From assembly GCA_045648505.1 (NCBI GenBank), contig JAZROD010000056.1, forward strand, positions 21,037 through 85,036: DNA of 64,000 nt, given 5' to 3'. This DNA is from RGIG8700 sp045648505 (GTDB lineage: Bacteria > Bacillota > Clostridia > RGIG6154). Below are positions 1 through 9,137 of the stretch, one piece after another. Position numbers and translations under genes: made by a program. The notes beneath the pieces are model-generated. The model was not told the DNA's origin. It searched no databases and saw nothing but the letters and a program-made list of their open reading frames with translations. Position 1 is the stretch's first letter. Every line of letters begins with the position of its first letter.

Positions 1-1782
1 AAAGGAGAGTATAACATTTCTGCGAAGCTTACAGGTAATCTTATGCCGTTTGATGAACAGTTCTGTTATGAATATTCAACAGATGAGCCTGTTAAGGTGT
101 ATGCAGGCGATGCTCTTGAAATGAATATTGTTGTTCCGTCAACAGCTGCTTACGGTGAAGATTACACAGTTAAAATTGAGATTCAGAATGTTTCAGACAG
201 AACAATTTATAATTTAACAAACAGTACAGATAAAATCGTGCAGAGTAAATTCTTGTATGTTGATGAAAAAGGCTACGAAAAGTATTTTGAAGAAAATGCT
301 TTAGGCTATGTTAAAGTTGATGAATTGAAGCCAGGAGAAAAAATCGTATCTGAAATTAAATCAAATATTCTTTTTGAGTCCGAGACAATCAAAAAGAAGA
401 TTGAAAATCTTGCATCCCGTCTTAAAGATGAAACGGATATTGCCGCAATATTCAATGCATACAAATCAACCCTTGATTTGCTTAATGACAATTATGATAT
501 TGTCTATAACGCTTTAGGTAATACCGAAAGATCTTTAACACATATTAGTGACGAAAAGAAAGAAAGTGCAGTAAACTTGAAAAATGTACTTTCAGATTGT
601 GAAGTGTTTATAAAAGATGGCGTAAGCAGCAGAGCTATGTATTTTATAAACAGACTTAAACAGGAAAATACTTTTGAAGAACTTACAAAGCTTTCAAAAG
701 ATGCAAATTATTACACAGTATGGACATCGGATAGAATTCAGAAACTGGCAGATGAAATTGAACTGCTCTATGAAGAAGCAACAACAACTGACCAGTGTGC
801 AGATTACGATGTGTACGAAAACATAAAAAGAGTTGTTGGTGCCGTACCTGTAAGCTTCTGGCTTGACAGTGCAGTTGTTTTAACTCTTGAAGGCTCAACA
901 ACAAGTATTCCTTATAAAGTAACAGTTGTTCCCGGAGAAAACCATATCGGAATAACAAACATAAGCAACTATTATTACAATATACTGTCAAATGCCATTG
1001 AAAAAATGAGCAAGCCTTCTTATACACAGATACACGGAGATATCCGTGATAAGGAAGGTGTTATGCAGGTTGCGGATATTCTGAAAGCACAAGTTGAAGA
1101 AAACTTAATCTTTGAAGTTACAGATGTTACCGGTGACACCCGCTTCAATGCCTGGGTAGAAGGGGAATACGGAGCGAAATTTGAAATAAGCTCAACTGCA
1201 GAAAATGCAGGGGTAACAGAAGGTGGAATTACCTTTACAGGTCCGTCATATCTTATGGTTTCATCGGAAGATATCGGCAAAGGAACTTTATATGTTGAAA
1301 AAGTAGATGATGTATCTGCTTTTGCAAGAAATAATAATGTTTATAGCTTCAAAATTGAAACTGTTCAGCAACATATATGCAGTAACGATAAGTGGACAGA
1401 AGTTGTAAGTGCATACGATGACATTGACGGCTATGAAGCAAAATATTGTAGTGTTTGCGGTGTGCTTATGGATATGAGAACAATTGAAGCAAAAGACGAA
1501 TGCAGCAGTGGTTCATTTGTTATAAGTGAAGGAGTATTGACAAATGATACATTTAAGTGCAAAATGTCATTTGATGCTGAAACACCTGCCCGTTCTGCGA
1601 AAGCCTTGATTGTTATGAAAAATAAGGACGGCGTAGTTGTGCATACAGGCTCAGATGATATAAAAATCAAGCCGGATTCAACAGTGGATATAGAAATTCC
1701 TGTTAAAGATGTTGAATACGAAGAATATAAAATATTGCTCTGGGATAACTTTATGAAGTTAAGACCTGTTGCAAACAACTAA
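1..1782 (+). CDS. Cell-surface/secreted protein, C-terminal part (5' end outside window)
   Basis: I do not recognise the full protein. The frame is already open at base 1, giving 593 residues. The ATG at base 43 has no Shine-Dalgarno and sits mid-domain, so the true start is upstream. The visible part is polar and acidic. A helical segment (about residues 110-250) separates beta-rich regions. An HxC pair (H458, C460) and a CxxC pair (C483, C486) may bind one metal ion; this H-x-C ... Y-C-x-x-C-G arrangement recurs in clostridial surface proteins. The last 90 residues end in a 'LLWD...LRP' motif that I associate with C-terminal beta-sandwich domains of secreted clostridial proteins. Export is inferred, because the signal peptide is not in view. 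A terminator follows at once. Confidence 0.6.
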   Translation, partial: KGEYNISAKLTGNLMPFDEQFCYEYSTDEPVKVYAGDALEMNIVVPSTAAYGEDYTVKIEIQNVSDRTIYNLTNSTDKIVQSKFLYVDEKGYEKYFEENALGYVKVDELKPGEKIVSEIKSNILFESETIKKKIENLASRLKDETDIAAIFNAYKSTLDLLNDNYDIVYNALGNTERSLTHISDEKKESAVNLKNVLSDCEVFIKDGVSSRAMYFINRLKQENTFEELTKLSKDANYYTVWTSDRIQKLADEIELLYEEATTTDQCADYDVYENIKRVVGAVPVSFWLDSAVVLTLEGSTTSIPYKVTVVPGENHIGITNISNYYYNILSNAIEKMSKPSYTQIHGDIRDKEGVMQVADILKAQVEENLIFEVTDVTGDTRFNAWVEGEYGAKFEISSTAENAGVTEGGITFTGPSYLMVSSEDIGKGTLYVEKVDDVSAFARNNNVYSFKIETVQQHICSNDKWTEVVSAYDDIDGYEAKYCSVCGVLMDMRTIEAKDECSSGSFVISEGVLTNDTFKCKMSFDAETPARSAKALIVMKNKDGVVVHTGSDDIKIKPDSTVDIEIPVKDVEYEEYKILLWDNFMKLRPVANN

Positions 1783-1787
1783 AAAAT

Positions 1788-1821
1788 AAAAAAGCTTTCT
1801 GATTTTCAGAGAGCTTTTTTG
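1788..1821 (+). terminator. Intrinsic terminator after the surface-protein gene
   Basis: A 12-bp stem (AAAAAGCTTTCT pairing with AGAGAGCTTTTT, one G-U pair) with a short loop ends in a run of T. It closes the upstream surface-protein gene and precedes the polA promoter. Confidence 0.8.
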
Positions 1822-1850
1822 TTTACAAATAGCTTGTTTTGTGGTAAACT
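1822..1850 (+). promoter_or_regulatory. Sigma-A-type promoter for polA
   Basis: TTTACA at 1822-1827, 17-bp spacer, TAAACT at 1845-1850. A second TATAAT lies at 1853-1858 but lacks a well-spaced -35. Confidence 0.5.
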
Positions 1851-1876
1851 AATATAATAAGAAAGGTGTGTTATTT

Positions 1877-4426
1877 TTGAAAAAATTATTGATTTTTGAT
1901 GGTAACAGTATTATAAACAGAGCTTATTACGGAATAAGACTTTTAACAAATTCAAAAGGCGAATATACCAACGGTATATATGGCTTTTTAAATATATTTT
2001 TAAAGTTCTTCAATGAAGAAAAACCTGATTTTGTGGCAGTAGCTTTTGACCTTAAGGACAAAACCTTCAGACATAAAATGTATGAAGGCTATAAGGCACA
2101 GAGAAAAGGTATGCCCGATGAACTTGCATCACAGATGCAGCCACTTAAAGATGTTTTGGATGCAATGAATGTTATGCGTCTTGAAAAATCAGGCTTTGAA
2201 GCAGATGATATTATTGGTACGGTTTCTAAAAAATGCGATGATGAAAATATTAAATGTGTTATTGTAACAGGTGATAAGGATGATTTACAGCTTGCATCTG
2301 AAAATACAACCATAAAGCTTGTTGTTACAAGAATGGGAAACACCGAAATAACTGATTTTGATGCTAAAGCCGTTGAAGAAAAATATGGCGTTACACCAAG
2401 AGAATTTATTGCAATAAAAGCTCTTATGGGTGACTCAAGCGATAATATTCCGGGTGTTGCAGGAATCGGCGAAAAAACCGCTATGGCTTTAATTGAAAAA
2501 TACAGAAGCCTTGATAATTTGTATGAAAATTTAGCAGACCTTAAAGGTGCAACTCTTAAAAAAATAGAGGAAGGCAAAGATATGGCATATTTAAGCTATC
2601 AGCTTTCTGAAATCAACAGAGAAGTGCCTCTTGATGAAAAGCTTGAAGATATGGCAGTTAAAGAGCCGAAAACAGAAGAGCTTTTTAACATTTTAAATCA
2701 TCTTGAACTTAAGAGTATTATTTCAAAGCTTGATATTGAGGTAGCAGAAAGCTCAAAGGCGGAATATGAAATTATAAGCATCAGTTCACCGTCTGAAATA
2801 TGCCCTGAAAACACCTTTAATTATATTTTAGATAAAGATGAATCTGAAATCAAAAGACTTTCTTATGAAATGAATGGCAAAGTCTATGTTAAAGACTTTT
2901 TAAATCCTCTTGAGTTTATGGCTTATCTTCCTGTTTTCAAGGAAGTGTTTGAAAATGAAAATATCAAGAAGCTTTCTCACGATATAAAGAGCGATATGGT
3001 TTTCCTTAAGAGAACTTATGATATCGACTATAAAGGAGAAATCTTTGATACAAAAATTTCTGCATATCTTCTTGACCCTTCAAGAAGCGATTATGTTCTT
3101 TCAGACCTTATTGCAGGGTACTGTAATATTGGTGAATGCAATAACTGTGCAGGTGCTTTAGCTTTGTTAAAGGAAGCACTTTTAAAACAGATTAAAGAAA
3201 ATGAACAAGAAGAGCTTTTGTCTGATATAGAGCTTCCTCTTGTAAGAGTTCTTGCATCAATGGAAAATGAAGGCTTTAAGGTGGATAAGGACAGCCTTGT
3301 TGAATTTTCAAAAATGCTTTCAGCAAAACTTTCGGTGCTTGAAAAAATGATATATGATTTAGCAGGCGAAGAGTTTAATATAAATTCACCAAAACAACTT
3401 GGAGAAATCCTTTTTGAAAAGCTTGGTATTCCTGCAGAAAAGAAAACAAAAACAGGATATTCAACAAATGCGGAAGTTTTGGAAAAGCTTTCGTATAAAT
3501 ATGATATTGCAAGTCTTATTATTGAGTACAGAACCTATGCAAAGTTAAATTCAACTTATGCAGAAGGCTTGCAGACAACCGTTAATCCTTCAGACGGAAA
3601 AATTCATTCAAGCTTTAATCAGACAGTAACCGCAACCGGAAGAATAAGCTCAACAGAGCCAAATCTTCAGAATATCCCTGTCCGTCTTGAGCTTGGCAGA
3701 GAAATAAGAAAAATGTTCATAGCATCAGGCGATAATATTTTAACTGATGCAGACTATTCACAGATTGAGCTTCGTGTTCTTGCTCATGTTTCAGGCGATG
3801 AAACAATGATAAATGCATTTAAAAATGAGCAGGATATTCACACAATTACAGCTTCACAGGTGTTTAAAGTTCCTGTTGAAGAAGTAACCTCTGTTATGAG
3901 AACAAGAGCAAAAGCCGTTAACTTCGGTATTGTTTACGGCATAGGTGAATTCAGTCTTGCAAAAGACATAAAGGTTTCAGTTAAAGAAGCTAAAAACTAT
4001 ATAGAAAGCTACTTTGAAACATATCCGAAAATCAAAGCATATCTTGACGAAACCATTGCCTTTGCAAAAGAAACAGGCTTCGTTAAAACTCTTGCAAACA
4101 GAAGAAGATATATTCCTGAAATCAAATCTTCAAATTACAATTTAAGGTCTTTCGGCGAAAGAGTGGCAATGAATGCACCTATTCAGGGCTATGCGGCAGA
4201 TATCATCAAAATCGCTATGGTGAAAGTATTTGAAAGACTTGAAAAAGAAAACTTAAAATCAAAATTAATTCTTCAGGTGCACGACGAACTTATCATAGAC
4301 ACCGTTCCTGAAGAAAAAGATATGGTTGCAAAAATCTTAAAAGAAGAAATGGAAAAAGCAGTTTCCCTTTCAGTACCATTAAAAGCCGATATGAAATGCG
4401 GCAAAAGCTGGTTTGAAACGAAATAA
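1877..4426 (+). CDS. polA: DNA polymerase I
   Basis: Repair and Okazaki-fragment polymerase of 849 residues. The N-terminal 5'-nuclease domain has GDKDDLQL (about 132-139) and GDSSDNIPG (about 185-193). The central 3'-5' exonuclease-like domain is degenerate: the usual DTET box and the YxxxD motif are absent, as in Bacillus Pol I, so proofreading is unlikely. The polymerase domain is intact: motif A DADYSQIELRVL (about 624), motif B RAKAVNFGIVYG (about 677) and motif C QVHDELIID (about 800). I chose TTG at 1877 because GAAAGG at 1861-1866 is about 10 nt upstream; the in-frame GTG at 1868 is too close to that site. The gene stands alone behind its own promoter. Confidence 0.95.
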   Translation: MKKLLIFDGNSIINRAYYGIRLLTNSKGEYTNGIYGFLNIFLKFFNEEKPDFVAVAFDLKDKTFRHKMYEGYKAQRKGMPDELASQMQPLKDVLDAMNVMRLEKSGFEADDIIGTVSKKCDDENIKCVIVTGDKDDLQLASENTTIKLVVTRMGNTEITDFDAKAVEEKYGVTPREFIAIKALMGDSSDNIPGVAGIGEKTAMALIEKYRSLDNLYENLADLKGATLKKIEEGKDMAYLSYQLSEINREVPLDEKLEDMAVKEPKTEELFNILNHLELKSIISKLDIEVAESSKAEYEIISISSPSEICPENTFNYILDKDESEIKRLSYEMNGKVYVKDFLNPLEFMAYLPVFKEVFENENIKKLSHDIKSDMVFLKRTYDIDYKGEIFDTKISAYLLDPSRSDYVLSDLIAGYCNIGECNNCAGALALLKEALLKQIKENEQEELLSDIELPLVRVLASMENEGFKVDKDSLVEFSKMLSAKLSVLEKMIYDLAGEEFNINSPKQLGEILFEKLGIPAEKKTKTGYSTNAEVLEKLSYKYDIASLIIEYRTYAKLNSTYAEGLQTTVNPSDGKIHSSFNQTVTATGRISSTEPNLQNIPVRLELGREIRKMFIASGDNILTDADYSQIELRVLAHVSGDETMINAFKNEQDIHTITASQVFKVPVEEVTSVMRTRAKAVNFGIVYGIGEFSLAKDIKVSVKEAKNYIESYFETYPKIKAYLDETIAFAKETGFVKTLANRRRYIPEIKSSNYNLRSFGERVAMNAPIQGYAADIIKIAMVKVFERLEKENLKSKLILQVHDELIIDTVPEEKDMVAKILKEEMEKAVSLSVPLKADMKCGKSWFETK

Positions 4427-4498
4427 TTGCGGTGCAAAGCAACGAGATTTAATACTTGAATGTGAGAAATTAAAGAATGTTGAAAAGGAGTGCTGAAA

Positions 4499-4879
4499 AT
4501 GAAAAAAATCGGATTAATAGCAATATGTGTACTGATTATAGCATTTTTGGTTTCCTGTGGTACTGACAATAGCGAAAAGGTATTGAAAAAAGGGGACAAG
4601 ATAACCATAACCGGAATGGTGGAATATTCGGAAGAGCCAAGTGATATAGGACAAAAATATTGCTCTGTAACCGGTGACAAGAATATTGAGTATGTTTATA
4701 CAGATATTTATGATGAAGAATCAAAATGGTCAAGCAATGTGTTTTTTACTAAAGAGAAAGACACAGACATACTCAAAAAATATGTAGGACAAAAGGTTAC
4801 TGTTTCAGGGGTGTTAGATACAGAATCTCACGGGATTCCATATATAACAAATATTGAAATTACAGAAGGAGGAGCTTAA
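4499..4879 (+). CDS. Small lipoprotein, possible OB-fold (tRNA_anti-like) domain
   Basis: A 126-residue predicted lipoprotein. Lys residues at the N-terminus, a hydrophobic stretch and a lipobox (LVSC, Cys about residue 19) indicate lipidation and membrane anchoring. The mature part is about 105 residues, with segments such as 'KITITGMVEY' and 'GQKVTVSGVLD' that resemble the beta strands of OB-fold tRNA_anti-like lipoproteins; this fold assignment is inference. The ATG at 4499 follows AAAAGGAG at 4483-4490 with ideal spacing; the GTG at 4490 overlaps that site and is rejected. The next gene starts 1 nt after the stop, so the two are probably co-transcribed. Function unknown. Confidence 0.7.
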   Translation: MKKIGLIAICVLIIAFLVSCGTDNSEKVLKKGDKITITGMVEYSEEPSDIGQKYCSVTGDKNIEYVYTDIYDEESKWSSNVFFTKEKDTDILKKYVGQKVTVSGVLDTESHGIPYITNIEITEGGA

Positions 4880-4880
4880 A

Positions 4881-5279
4881 ATGACTAGATGTGAAAAAGC
4901 GGTAGAGTATCATAAAAAAGGTTGTAACTGTGCACAGGCAGTGGCGTGTGTATTTGCAGATAAATTAGGATATAGTGAAGATGAAATTTTCAGACTTACA
5001 GAGGCTTTCGGCGGTGGAATGGGCGGAACACAAGGTGTTTGCGGTGCCGTAAGTGCCATGGTTTTTGTGGTTGGTGGAATTAAAAGCTACGGAATTGACA
5101 GATTGCCTGAAACAAACAAGAGAGAAAGCTATGACATAGCAGGCGAGCTTATGGAAAAATTCCGTTGTAAAATAGGCACAACTATGTGTAGCCAAATTAA
5201 AAGAGAACAGCTTCGCTCATGTGACGGATGCATAGAAGATGCAGTTGAAATATTAGAGGAATTTCTTAATAGCATATAA
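4881..5279 (+). CDS. C_GCAxxG_C_C family protein (putative redox/metal protein)
   Basis: A 132-residue member of the C_GCAxxG_C_C family (Pfam Redox-active-site-type small proteins), named for its cysteine pattern. The sequence shows CNCAQAV near the N-terminus, a glycine-rich 'FGGGMGGTQGVCGAV' segment, and C-terminal cysteines in 'TMCSQ' and 'SCDGC'. The conserved cysteines suggest a metal or redox centre, but the family's biochemical role is unknown to me. ATG 4881 is preceded by AGGAGGAG at 4867-4874 inside the end of the lipoprotein gene; the ATG at 4854 lacks a site and is rejected. It sits 1 nt after the lipoprotein stop, so translational coupling is likely. Confidence 0.82.
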   Translation: MTRCEKAVEYHKKGCNCAQAVACVFADKLGYSEDEIFRLTEAFGGGMGGTQGVCGAVSAMVFVVGGIKSYGIDRLPETNKRESYDIAGELMEKFRCKIGTTMCSQIKREQLRSCDGCIEDAVEILEEFLNSI

Positions 5280-5304
5280 TTGCAACAGGATGCTGATAAA
5301 TAAC

Positions 5305-5326
5305 AAAACATTGTAATAATGTTTTT
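5305..5326 (+). terminator. Weak hairpin with T-run before coaE
   Basis: AAAACATT (5305-5312) pairs with AATGTTTT, followed by T. The stem has little GC, so termination would be weak; it may be a leaky boundary before coaE. Confidence 0.35.
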
Positions 5327-5341
5327 ATACAGGGAGTAAGT

Positions 5342-5908
5342 ATGGTAATAGGAATAACAGGCGGAAGCGGTGGCGGAAAGACTACGGTTTCTGAAGAATT
5401 TAAAAAAGCAGGTTTTAAAATAATTGATGCAGACAAAGTTGCACATAAGGTTATGGGCAAGGGAACAGATTGTCTTAAAGAGGTTATAGAAGCCTTTTCG
5501 GATGAATATCTTAAAGAAGACGGTGAGCTTGACAGAAAGAAGCTTGGCGCTCTTGTGTTTAATTCGCCCGAAAAACTGAAGCTTTTAAACCTGATAACCC
5601 ATAAACATATTGTAAAAGAAATAGAAAAACAGATAGAAGAAAAAACTGTAATTGATGCTATTGGTCTTTTTGATACAGACCTGTATAAGCTTTGTGACAG
5701 TACAATTTTTGTGCTTTGCCCTGAAGAAATCAGAATCGAAAGGATTATGGCAAGAGAGGGTATAAGCAGAGAGTATGCATCAAGCAGAATAAAAGCACAG
5801 AAAAGTGATGAATATTTTAAAGAAAAAGCAGACTTTATTATCATAAACGATGGTAAAGAGGACATAAAAAATCAATTGAAAGGGATTTACGGTGAAGAAA
5901 TATTTTAA
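5342..5908 (+). CDS. coaE: Dephospho-CoA kinase
   Basis: Last step of coenzyme A synthesis: ATP-dependent phosphorylation of the 3'-hydroxyl of dephospho-CoA, in the cytoplasm. The 188-residue protein starts with a Walker A loop (GGSGGGKT, about residues 7-14), then DADKVAHKV and 'FNSPEKLKLLNLITH', the CoaE lid/substrate signature; all are in family positions. Length is slightly short of the usual 195-205. ATG 5342 is preceded by AGGGAG. The 3' end overlaps the lytic transglycosylase gene by 17 nt, which suggests co-translation. Confidence 0.93.
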   Translation: MVIGITGGSGGGKTTVSEEFKKAGFKIIDADKVAHKVMGKGTDCLKEVIEAFSDEYLKEDGELDRKKLGALVFNSPEKLKLLNLITHKHIVKEIEKQIEEKTVIDAIGLFDTDLYKLCDSTIFVLCPEEIRIERIMAREGISREYASSRIKAQKSDEYFKEKADFIIINDGKEDIKNQLKGIYGEEIF

Positions 5909-6431
5909 AAGTCTTATATTGGTAATATTGATAATTTTATTATCAGTACTTATAGTGAAGAGATTATTTCCGGTAAAATACGGAGAGTATATAGATTCAT
6001 ATTGTCAGGAATATGGTGTGGATAAAAGCCTTGTGCTTGCAATAATCAAAGCAGAAAGCGGATTTGATGAAAATGCACAATCTCAGGCAGGTGCAAAGGG
6101 TCTTATGCAGCTTACTGAAGAAACTGCACTATGGTGCGGTGAAAGAATGGGACTTTCTTTAATGACAGACGACATTAAAAAGCCTGAAACAAATATCAGA
6201 CTGGGAATATGGTATTTAAGCTATCTGAAAAAAGCAACTGCTTCTGAAGATATTGCCATTATTTCATATAATGCAGGCATCAATAAAGTCAAAGAATGGA
6301 TAGACGGAAAAGTTATTGATGAAAAGAAGGTCGATTTTGATAAGATACCTTATGAAGAAACAAAAAATTATATCAAAAAGGTGCATCTTTACAAACAAAT
6401 TTACAGTATTTTATATAACATAACCCCTTGA
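5892..6431 (+). CDS. Lytic transglycosylase (SLT domain), membrane-anchored
   Basis: Cleaves the MurNAc-GlcNAc bond of peptidoglycan with formation of 1,6-anhydroMurNAc. The 179-residue protein has an N-terminal membrane segment (about residues 5-24, no lipobox) and a Slt70-like catalytic domain: 'IIKAESGFD' with the catalytic Glu, 'GAKGLMQL' and a C-terminal 'SYNAG' motif. It therefore acts on the outer face of the membrane. The GTG start at 5892 is chosen because GAAAGGGA (about 5878-5885) lies 6 nt upstream, within coaE. The TGA stop lies inside the -35 box of the next promoter. Confidence 0.9.
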   Translation: MKKYFKSLILVILIILLSVLIVKRLFPVKYGEYIDSYCQEYGVDKSLVLAIIKAESGFDENAQSQAGAKGLMQLTEETALWCGERMGLSLMTDDIKKPETNIRLGIWYLSYLKKATASEDIAIISYNAGINKVKEWIDGKVIDEKKVDFDKIPYEETKNYIKKVHLYKQIYSILYNITP

Positions 6432-6468
6432 CAAATGGGTGTGTTTGATGTTAACATTAGAATGTTAA
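6428..6468 (+). promoter_or_regulatory. Promoter with palindromic operator for the deoR-type gene
   Basis: TTGACA at 6428-6433 and a weak -10 (TTAACA or TAACAT, 17-18 bp spacing) overlap a perfect inverted repeat, TTAACATT-AG-AATGTTAA (6451-6468). A repressor bound there would block RNA polymerase. Autoregulation by the adjacent DeoR-type protein is inference from position. Confidence 0.65.
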
Positions 6469-6492
6469 TTTTGAACAAAACGGAGAAGTAGT

Positions 6493-7257
6493 ATGAATAA
6501 CAAAGAAAGAAGAGAGCATATATGCTCATATATAGAATCTAAAGGAGAAGCAACTATTGCAGAGCTTTCAAATCTTTATCCAGAAATTTCTGCAATGACT
6601 TTAAGACGCGACCTTAATTATCTTGAAGAAGAACACAAGATAATAAGAACAAGAGGCGGTGCAAAAGCGGTATCTTTTATAACCGATAACATCAACGAAG
6701 AAAAGTTCTTAAAGCAAAAGCTTGTTCACATAGAAGAGAAAAATATAATCGCAAAAAAGGCGGTTCAGTATATAATGCCGGGAAGGTCAATCTTCCTTGA
6801 TGCAGGGTCAACAATGATGTGTCTTGCAAAAATAATGCCGGATGAAAGATATTATGTGTTCACATCGGCACCTAATGTTGCAATGGAGGTTATGTATTCA
6901 ACATCTTCTGTTGTGCATTTAACAGGTGGCGAAATGAACAGAGATAATCTTGCAGTTGCAGGTGCAGGCGCAGTTGATTTTATGAAAAATATCAATATTG
7001 ATATTGCCTTTATAACAGTACCCGGATTTTCATTAAGCAATGGTTTTTCCTGCGGAAATGTTAATGATTGTCAGCTTAAAAAAGCAATTGTTGAAAGAGC
7101 CGAAAAGGTTATCGTTTTAATGGACAGTTCAAAAGTTGGTATCAATATGCCATATACTTATGCAAGGCTTGCGGATATTGATATTTTAATAAGTGACGGT
7201 AAGCTTCCTGACGAGTTTGTTAAAGAGGCACAGAAAAATAATGTTACAATAATTTAA
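6493..7257 (+). CDS. DeoR/GlpR-family transcriptional regulator
   Basis: A 254-residue repressor of the DeoR family, which usually senses phosphorylated sugars. The N-terminal winged helix-turn-helix (about residues 3-57, 'AMTLRRDLNYLEEEHKIIRTRGGA') is typical. The C-terminal sensor domain (DeoRC) has the 'FLDAGSTMMCLA' and 'MDSSKVG' motifs. ATG 6493 follows CGGAGAAG. It is the first gene of a probable operon with the rhamnosidase-like gene (10 nt downstream) and an M18 aminopeptidase, and a palindrome lies over its promoter. The inducer cannot be read from the sequence; a carbohydrate-derived phosphate is the family expectation. Confidence 0.9.
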   Translation: MNNKERREHICSYIESKGEATIAELSNLYPEISAMTLRRDLNYLEEEHKIIRTRGGAKAVSFITDNINEEKFLKQKLVHIEEKNIIAKKAVQYIMPGRSIFLDAGSTMMCLAKIMPDERYYVFTSAPNVAMEVMYSTSSVVHLTGGEMNRDNLAVAGAGAVDFMKNINIDIAFITVPGFSLSNGFSCGNVNDCQLKKAIVERAEKVIVLMDSSKVGINMPYTYARLADIDILISDGKLPDEFVKEAQKNNVTII

Positions 7258-7267
7258 GGAGACAAAA

Positions 7268-9124
7268 ATGAAAAATAAAGTAATAACAATGCCTTTGTTT
7301 GACCCGTTGAATGAATCCCTTAAATACAAATGTATAGCGGTACGAAAAAAACTTGAAATTGCAAAGAATGTTGTATCATCAAGCATAAGGATTTATTCAA
7401 ACTGTCTGTATGTGCTTTATGTTAACACACAACCTGTTTTAAGGTCACTTGGCGTAAATGATACTGATTTAAGAAAAATTCAGGAGGCTGACATAACAAC
7501 TTTCACAAGAGACGGCATCAATGCAATATGTGTTATGCTTTACAGCTATACAGATGAAGAGCCTTTTGTATACATAGACGGAGAAATAGACACAGGAGAT
7601 GAAAAAATTACAGTTTCAAGTGATGAAAGCTTTAAGATTTCAGTTGTTGAAGCTTATGATGAAAAAGCACCTAAACTTGCATATTTCAAAAATCCTGTTG
7701 AAGTTTTTGATAATTCAAAGTATGAAGAAAATTGGCTTAATTGTGATTTCAATGATGAAAAGTGGAAAAATGCCACAGTTAAATCAGATGAGTTGTCATT
7801 AAGAACAGAAGCAGATAAGCTTTCTTTCACAGAAGAAGAATATGAAGGCAAGCTTATTCTTGCGGCAGGAGTAGGCAACGAAGCTTCGGATACTTTAGCT
7901 GTTCATCAGAGAATCGCAGCTGAAATGAAGGATGTAAAAATGAGCCATGTGTTCGTGATTGGTACAAGTTGTGAAATCAAACCACTTGACAAAGGTTCAT
8001 TCAGCTATATACTTGTTGATTTTGAAAAAGTTGTATCAGGTTTTCTTAAACTTGACATAACAGGCTATAAGGGTGATATAGTTGATGTTTGTTTTGCAAA
8101 GAAGCTTGAAAATGAACGCCCTGTTATAAATTCTGTTGCCCGTTTTATTCTTAAAGATGATGAAAACATTCTGGAAACAAGATTTTATGACAATACTTTC
8201 AGATATGTTCTTCTTGTTTTCAGAAACTATGTGAGAAAAGATGTTTTAAACAAGGTTTCTGCAATTCAGAGAACAACATCCTTTGTAAAAGAAATAGAAA
8301 ATAAAGAACTTTATGAAATTTTAAAGCTGAATGTTAAAGAAAAAATCTGCAAAAATCAGAAACAGCTTTCATTGAAAGAACAGTATCTTTATACAGAAAA
8401 TCTTTACAGAGAATATGGTGAAACTACACATCTTAAAAATATTATTTATGATATTGGTTATCATCAGTTAAGTGACGGAAGATTTGTTGCAAACTATCCG
8501 CATTTTAAAAAGATTTACGATAAAGATTCAATGCTTTTTGTTAATATGCTTGAAAAGTATACTATATATTCAGAAGAAACAGAAACCGCAAAAGAATTTT
8601 ACAACAGAGTTTTATGTTGCCTTAATTATTTTACACAGAAAGAAAATAAATTTGGTGCAATTGAAGAAGATGGAACAATTTTACTTGATAAAAATCTTTG
8701 CTATGTTAAAATGCTTGAAAGTGTTAAAAATCTTGCAGGTGTTTTAAAGCAGAAAGAAACAGTGGAAGTTCTGAATAAAAAAATCAAGAAGCTGAAAAAA
8801 TATCTTAAAAAGGAATTTTATAATCAGGATATAAAAGTATTCAGCAGTGAAATAACAAATGGTGTTAAGAATAATATAATTGATGTTGATGCAAATATTC
8901 TTATTCTTGATATGCTTTATAAAAAGGGAAATAAAAAGACTGAAATTATGATGAATAATTTAACTGATAAATCTATAGTTTCTGCAGAAGTTATTTCTCT
9001 TTCTGAAGACAAAATAACAGAATTTGTATCAGTTTGCAGGAAATTCAAAATGGAGCATTTAATCAAACCTGAGCTTGAAAAGCATAAAGGTGACAACCTT
9101 ATTCTTGCAAAGGCATTGATATGA
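7268..9124 (+). CDS. Alpha-L-rhamnosidase (GH78)-like protein, catalytic motif missing
   Basis: A 618-residue protein whose layout resembles GH78: an N-terminal beta-rich region, 'YILVDFEKVVSGFLKLDITG', which matches the beta domain that precedes the (alpha/alpha)6 barrel, a 'FRYVLLVF' strand, and then a helical region. At the barrel entrance, where GH78 enzymes have a CPxRE..GWxGD-type motif with acidic catalytic residues, this protein has 'CKNQKQLSLKEQ'. The general acid and substrate-binding acids therefore appear lost. No signal peptide is seen. It follows deoR by 10 nt with a strong AAGGAG site. It could be a non-catalytic sugar-binding relative or a diverged enzyme; I assign no reaction. 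Confidence 0.55.
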   Translation: MKNKVITMPLFDPLNESLKYKCIAVRKKLEIAKNVVSSSIRIYSNCLYVLYVNTQPVLRSLGVNDTDLRKIQEADITTFTRDGINAICVMLYSYTDEEPFVYIDGEIDTGDEKITVSSDESFKISVVEAYDEKAPKLAYFKNPVEVFDNSKYEENWLNCDFNDEKWKNATVKSDELSLRTEADKLSFTEEEYEGKLILAAGVGNEASDTLAVHQRIAAEMKDVKMSHVFVIGTSCEIKPLDKGSFSYILVDFEKVVSGFLKLDITGYKGDIVDVCFAKKLENERPVINSVARFILKDDENILETRFYDNTFRYVLLVFRNYVRKDVLNKVSAIQRTTSFVKEIENKELYEILKLNVKEKICKNQKQLSLKEQYLYTENLYREYGETTHLKNIIYDIGYHQLSDGRFVANYPHFKKIYDKDSMLFVNMLEKYTIYSEETETAKEFYNRVLCCLNYFTQKENKFGAIEEDGTILLDKNLCYVKMLESVKNLAGVLKQKETVEVLNKKIKKLKKYLKKEFYNQDIKVFSSEITNGVKNNIIDVDANILILDMLYKKGNKKTEIMMNNLTDKSIVSAEVISLSEDKITEFVSVCRKFKMEHLIKPELEKHKGDNLILAKALI

Positions 9125-9137
9125 AAGGAAGGGCAAA

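Noticed and set aside
5266..5865. Long minus-strand open frame opposite coaE
   Set aside because: It has a serine-rich, low-complexity translation with no motif, lies wholly opposite a clear dephospho-CoA kinase and has no ribosome site.
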